A stretch of DNA of 6,643 nt. Origin: Bacteroidota bacterium (lineage in GTDB: Bacteria; Bacteroidota; Bacteroidia; UKL13-3). The notes under the pieces are model-generated. The model was given only the letters and a program-made list of their open reading frames with translations. It was not told the DNA's origin and ran no database searches. The position numbers were made by a program, and so were the translations under genes. The stretch is taken from positions 1 to 6,643 of the forward strand of contig RGVD01000145.1 in the NCBI GenBank assembly GCA_010027395.1, in the 5' to 3' direction. Shown in pieces: positions 6,601 to 6,643 of this stretch; positions within the stretch are counted from its first letter, which is position 1, and each line of letters starts with the position of its first letter.

Positions 6601-6643
6601 AATCACATTAGAGAATCTATCAAAACCGTAATAGGTCTAAGTG
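625..6643 (+). CDS. Type I modular polyketide synthase, fully reducing module KS-AT-DH-ER-KR-ACP (3' end outside window)
   Basis: One uninterrupted frame of 2006 codons from ATG 625 to the right edge with no stop; I translated it throughout and found no frameshift. Domain order: KS (residues ~3-429), malonyl-type AT (~530-818), DH (~899-1182), structural non-catalytic KR half (~1193-1385), ER (~1390-1712), catalytic KR (~1720-1940), then the first helix of an ACP (~1985 onward). The enzyme should load malonate, condense it with an incoming acyl thioester, and reduce the beta-ketone through hydroxyl and alkene to a methylene, in the cytosol, with NADPH. Key residues of every domain are present (see the domain entries). 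The start is fixed by an in-frame TAA at 619-621; the protein begins MKESIAIIGMACRMPGG, directly at the KS, without a docking helix. That fits a PKS fed by the discrete carrier upstream. Whether another module or a thioesterase follows the ACP cannot be seen. Identification as a PKS is certain; the product is unknown. Confidence 0.97.
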   Translation, partial: MKESIAIIGMACRMPGGANTPDEFWDKVLAVKLDAIGEIPKVRKDWDMDKYYSPNVTPGKYYVKTGAYLEDDIIKSFDAEFFMMSDREANSLDPQHRILLQVSWEALENAGIPPSTLAESNTGVYIGMHWDDYSAERYYIPHVRHINAYSTLSNLRSLSSGRISYFLNLHGLSVQTDTACSSGLVSLVSAVRALQSHDIELALVGGISLLLTPHMTIGFSQMGVLSKDGRCKTFSSRADGFAQGEGCNVMILKRLSDAEKDRDNIIAVIEGVAVNHDGRSLTITTPSSIAQQKMLHAAIKDANIDSQDVQYIETHGTGTSLGDYIEVNSLSKVFFRKGTRPLYLGSVKTNIGHLGATAGLASLMKVALSIKNNAIPPNLHFDKPNARLKLDENLFSVPIELTKWNESRRKLAGVSAFGMSGTNAHVIISDHNSNIANECPSMDNYLFTISAKNESALLRLMHKYKDFIYQEQDVAKVCYTTNVGRDHFNYRLAIKTNSLEDLKEKLSACIEHKKNTADIKITAGEHNKEVAFLFTGQGSQYANMGYELYNKYPIFKDSIDECAAILACYSEYMDKDLLELLYSQEYSNGEILKETRYTQPVLFAFEYALAQLWLSWGLKPSVVMGHSVGEYVAACIAGVFSLKDALKLIAARGYLIESLASKIPGGMLSIIANRDFVEKCMNKYKDDLSIAAVNSLDSIVVSGNYDAIIKLQDDIKELGYKTSLLSVSHAFHSHLMQPVYSAFLELANTIEYCKPQIILLSNVTNNPLQKLDGKYWAEHILQPVLFANSIRVIDEMGIRNFIEIGPKPVLTALIGSYQVQKGYNERLLLPSIRPMQEIDTLLSSLASCYVQGMDIHWPGFYDNKKYSKTALPNYCFDKKYTWVDVVQDNNSELYNIAIKHHLLQSQKISPLLKEGQFQFESTVSIQELDYIRDHRVFDKSICPASVYIEMLVFGAKLALFKSTPSVEYKTIILHDISIERSLEVSDTRLIQVLLNTESNCLYNAEIHSLNTENNFPSWNKHVTGKIEFSDLHSLTMKLDIVNIQQNLIEREDIQAFYNNLKTKGIDYGNSLQNIKRLWSNNTGEALGYIELKDDSEDYISHPALLDSCFHVLLAAVPNNDLYLPIGYKKFTFYEKLQTKLYAHIIYDKQQDNTELLIATVKLLDINGNIAAILEGCKLRKSTNRSIVGLVNTDCFYNVEWNKVKDTILNKSLGNCLIISDGLGIAEQLKNSLSEYASSVTIMSGEDINILHTNTEETRFDNIVYLYNITNNIEIQADCQVLLSLSKYIKDNNLDTKLLLVTKGTKRGESLWQSVIWGFGNTLVLEFEIPVICLDLDSNSNLTEDTKQITSELLLSGEETQVVYNNSERYVARLQNFDISKLASGNTKILSLSTYGVITSLHMKNLQLPLLADDEVRVKVISSGVNFRDLLRMLGMMRAIEDPSNTKLAEDVVFGYECAGIVKDIGKNVTNFKAGDEVIVYKPGGGGIATDVIVPQELLISKPANLSFSAGATLPVAYITAAYGLLKCAHLKVSDRILIHNAAGGVGQAAVRIAQSIGAEIYATAHPNKWDFLKANGIKHVYSSRDLSFKDQIKVDTNGAGVDVILNSLNGEFVSNSVSVLKEGGRFCEIGKLNVWDKEKFNKERPDAEFYIYDLSDIDNKGISALLYEIMDMVKSGNISELPVKEFTINDVEQAMRYMQQAKHIGKVSLTFENIKETEVAVEGASYIVTGGLGGLGYKIMLWLASCGAKHIVLVGRKEPNTHLKEIIDDLAKQQVKVDVVKADIAKYEDVEHLLGYCNNLKGIIHAAGVIEDGLVSTQSVESFNRVMAAKVKGTWNLHNLTKNLDLDYFICFSSVASLLGSIGQSNYSAANAFMDQFAYYRFGMGLPCTSINWGPWDEVGMAAGLVDRLKIQGYKPIPVNVGLELLKQIITLNITPQISVLPMNWRKYLARINKHIPFFDKVMDVRENQQDKVLLIDILDSVDVHEKLDLLENHIRESIKTVIGLS
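631..1911 (+). other. PKS domain: ketosynthase (KS)
   Basis: Residues ~3-429 of the PKS. The active-site nucleophile is Cys180 in DTACSSG (codon 1162-1164). The two catalytic histidines are His315 in THGTGT (1567-1569) and His353 in KTNIGHLG (1681-1683). The end is marked by GVSAFGMSGTNAHVI. The triad is complete, so this is a condensing KS, not a decarboxylating KSQ. Small departures from consensus are FFMMSDREANSLDPQHR where FFGISPREA-MDPQQR is usual, and ETHGTGTSLGDYIE for EAHGTGTxxGDPIE; neither removes a catalytic residue. Confidence 0.95.
2212..3078 (+). other. PKS domain: acyltransferase (AT), predicted malonyl-CoA specific
   Basis: Residues ~530-818. The domain opens with FTGQGSQY. 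Ser627 in GHSVGE (codon 2503-2505) is the nucleophile, Arg652 in AARGYL is the carboxylate-binding arginine, and His729 begins the specificity motif HAFH (2809-2820). HAFH is the malonyl-CoA signature; methylmalonyl ATs carry YASH. The C-terminal marker is IEIGPKPVL. An integrated, complete AT makes this a cis-AT PKS. The post-AT linker ends at LPNYCFDKKYTW (~871-882), equivalent to the usual LPTYPFQRxRYW. Confidence 0.92.
3319..4170 (+). other. PKS domain: dehydratase (DH), double hot-dog
   Basis: Residues ~899-1182. It begins HHLL (usual HPLL). The catalytic histidine is His934 in DHRVFDKSICP (codon 3424-3426), and the catalytic aspartate is Asp1106 in HPALLDSCFH (3940-3942). Other markers are W-x-x-H-x-x-G (WNKHVTG), GIDYGNSLQ for the usual GxxYGxxFQ, and YLPIGYKKF. 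The HxxxGxxxxP motif has Asp in place of Gly, but both catalytic residues are kept, so activity is expected. It would remove water from the KR product to give the alkene. Confidence 0.9.
4201..4779 (+). other. PKS region: structural (non-catalytic) half of the KR, before the ER
   Basis: Residues ~1193-1385. In cis-AT modules with an ER, the reductase is split: a truncated Rossmann half follows the DH, then the ER, then the catalytic KR half. This stretch shows the expected marks: FYNVEWNK at the entry, a degenerate nucleotide fold (NCLIISDGLG, FDNIVYLYN, TKLLLVTKG), IWGFGNTLVLEF, and SERYVARL at the exit. It lacks a TGGxGxxG loop and a Tyr/Ser/Lys triad. I saw no SAM-binding motif of a C-methyltransferase, and the segment is too short to hold one as well. 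Confidence 0.8.
4792..5760 (+). other. PKS domain: enoylreductase (ER), MDR family
   Basis: Residues ~1390-1712. The N-terminal GroES-like part carries GVNFRDLLRMLGM (Asn1425) and VFGYECAGIV. The NADPH-binding loop is HNAAGGVGQAA at 1539-1549 (about 5239-5271). A conserved lysine falls in ATAHPNKWDFL (Lys1568). The later part has GVDVILNSLNGEF, GGRFCEIGK and MQQAKHIGKV, all standard PKS ER features. It reduces the DH-derived alkene to the saturated chain. No key motif is missing. Confidence 0.93.
5782..6444 (+). other. PKS domain: catalytic ketoreductase (KR), B1-type signature
   Basis: Residues ~1720-1940. The NADPH loop TGGLGGLG is at 1729-1736. The catalytic residues are Lys1830 in AAKVKGTWNL, Ser1854 in FSSVAS and Tyr1867 in GQSNYSAAN (codon 6223-6225). 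Asp1812 lies in IHAAGVIED, 55 residues before the Tyr, where B-type KRs carry the last Asp of LDD. No proline follows the Tyr at +2, which by the usual rules indicates B1 and a (3R)-hydroxyl. With DH and ER downstream in the cycle, that centre is erased in the product. Exit marker: INWGPWDEVGMA. Confidence 0.92.
6577..6643 (+). other. PKS domain: acyl carrier protein (ACP), first helix only
   Basis: Residues ~1985-2006, ending in ENHIRESIKTVIGLS, match helix I of a PKS carrier domain (usual form L-x-x-LVxxxVAxVLGxS). The phosphopantetheine serine and the rest of the domain lie beyond the right edge. Position directly after the KR is where the module's ACP is expected. Confidence 0.75.

Noticed and set aside
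1..6643. CRISPR array, tRNA/rRNA, insertion sequence or attachment site
   Set aside because: No spaced direct repeats, RNA gene signatures, transposase motifs or terminal inverted repeats were found; coding accounts for all but 23 bases.

Overview
The window is almost entirely coding, on the + strand, and reads as the front part of a modular polyketide assembly line. It is strongly A+T-rich (G+C about one third, judged by eye), with TTA/AGA/CAA/AAT-rich codon use. That points to a low-GC bacterium. The protein style (cis-AT type I PKS, discrete adenylating ligase and carrier protein) does not fix the taxon. An AT-rich Gram-negative, including intracellular symbionts or pathogens, is plausible but not proven. 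No IS element, tRNA, rRNA or CRISPR was seen.

Layout: (1) bases 1-346 are the C-terminal lid domain of an AMP-forming acyl/aminoacyl ligase (A8 and A10 motifs visible), entering from beyond the left edge. (2) After 4 bases, 351-605 encode a discrete 84-residue acyl/peptidyl carrier protein with an intact phosphopantetheine serine. (3) After a 19-base spacer without any G, 625-6643 is one uninterrupted frame of 2006 codons that runs off the right edge. It encodes a type I PKS ordered KS-AT-DH-(structural half of KR)-ER-KR-ACP, with the ACP cut after its first helix. Because this frame has no stop in the window, a stop-to-stop ORF search can easily miss it, although it is the main gene here.

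How the genes may work together (inference): the ligase adenylates a carboxylic or amino acid and loads it on the discrete carrier. The PKS has no N-terminal docking segment and starts directly at the KS. It would take that starter, add one malonyl-derived C2 unit and reduce the beta-keto group fully to a methylene. All catalytic residues I could place (KS Cys-His-His, AT Ser-His, DH His-Asp, ER NADPH loop, KR Lys-Ser-Tyr) are present, so the module looks active. The ligase/carrier pair resembles stand-alone prolyl-AMP ligase/PCP pairs of the prodigiosin, pyoluteorin and anatoxin type in motif style. The substrate pocket of the ligase lies outside the window, so the starter cannot be named.
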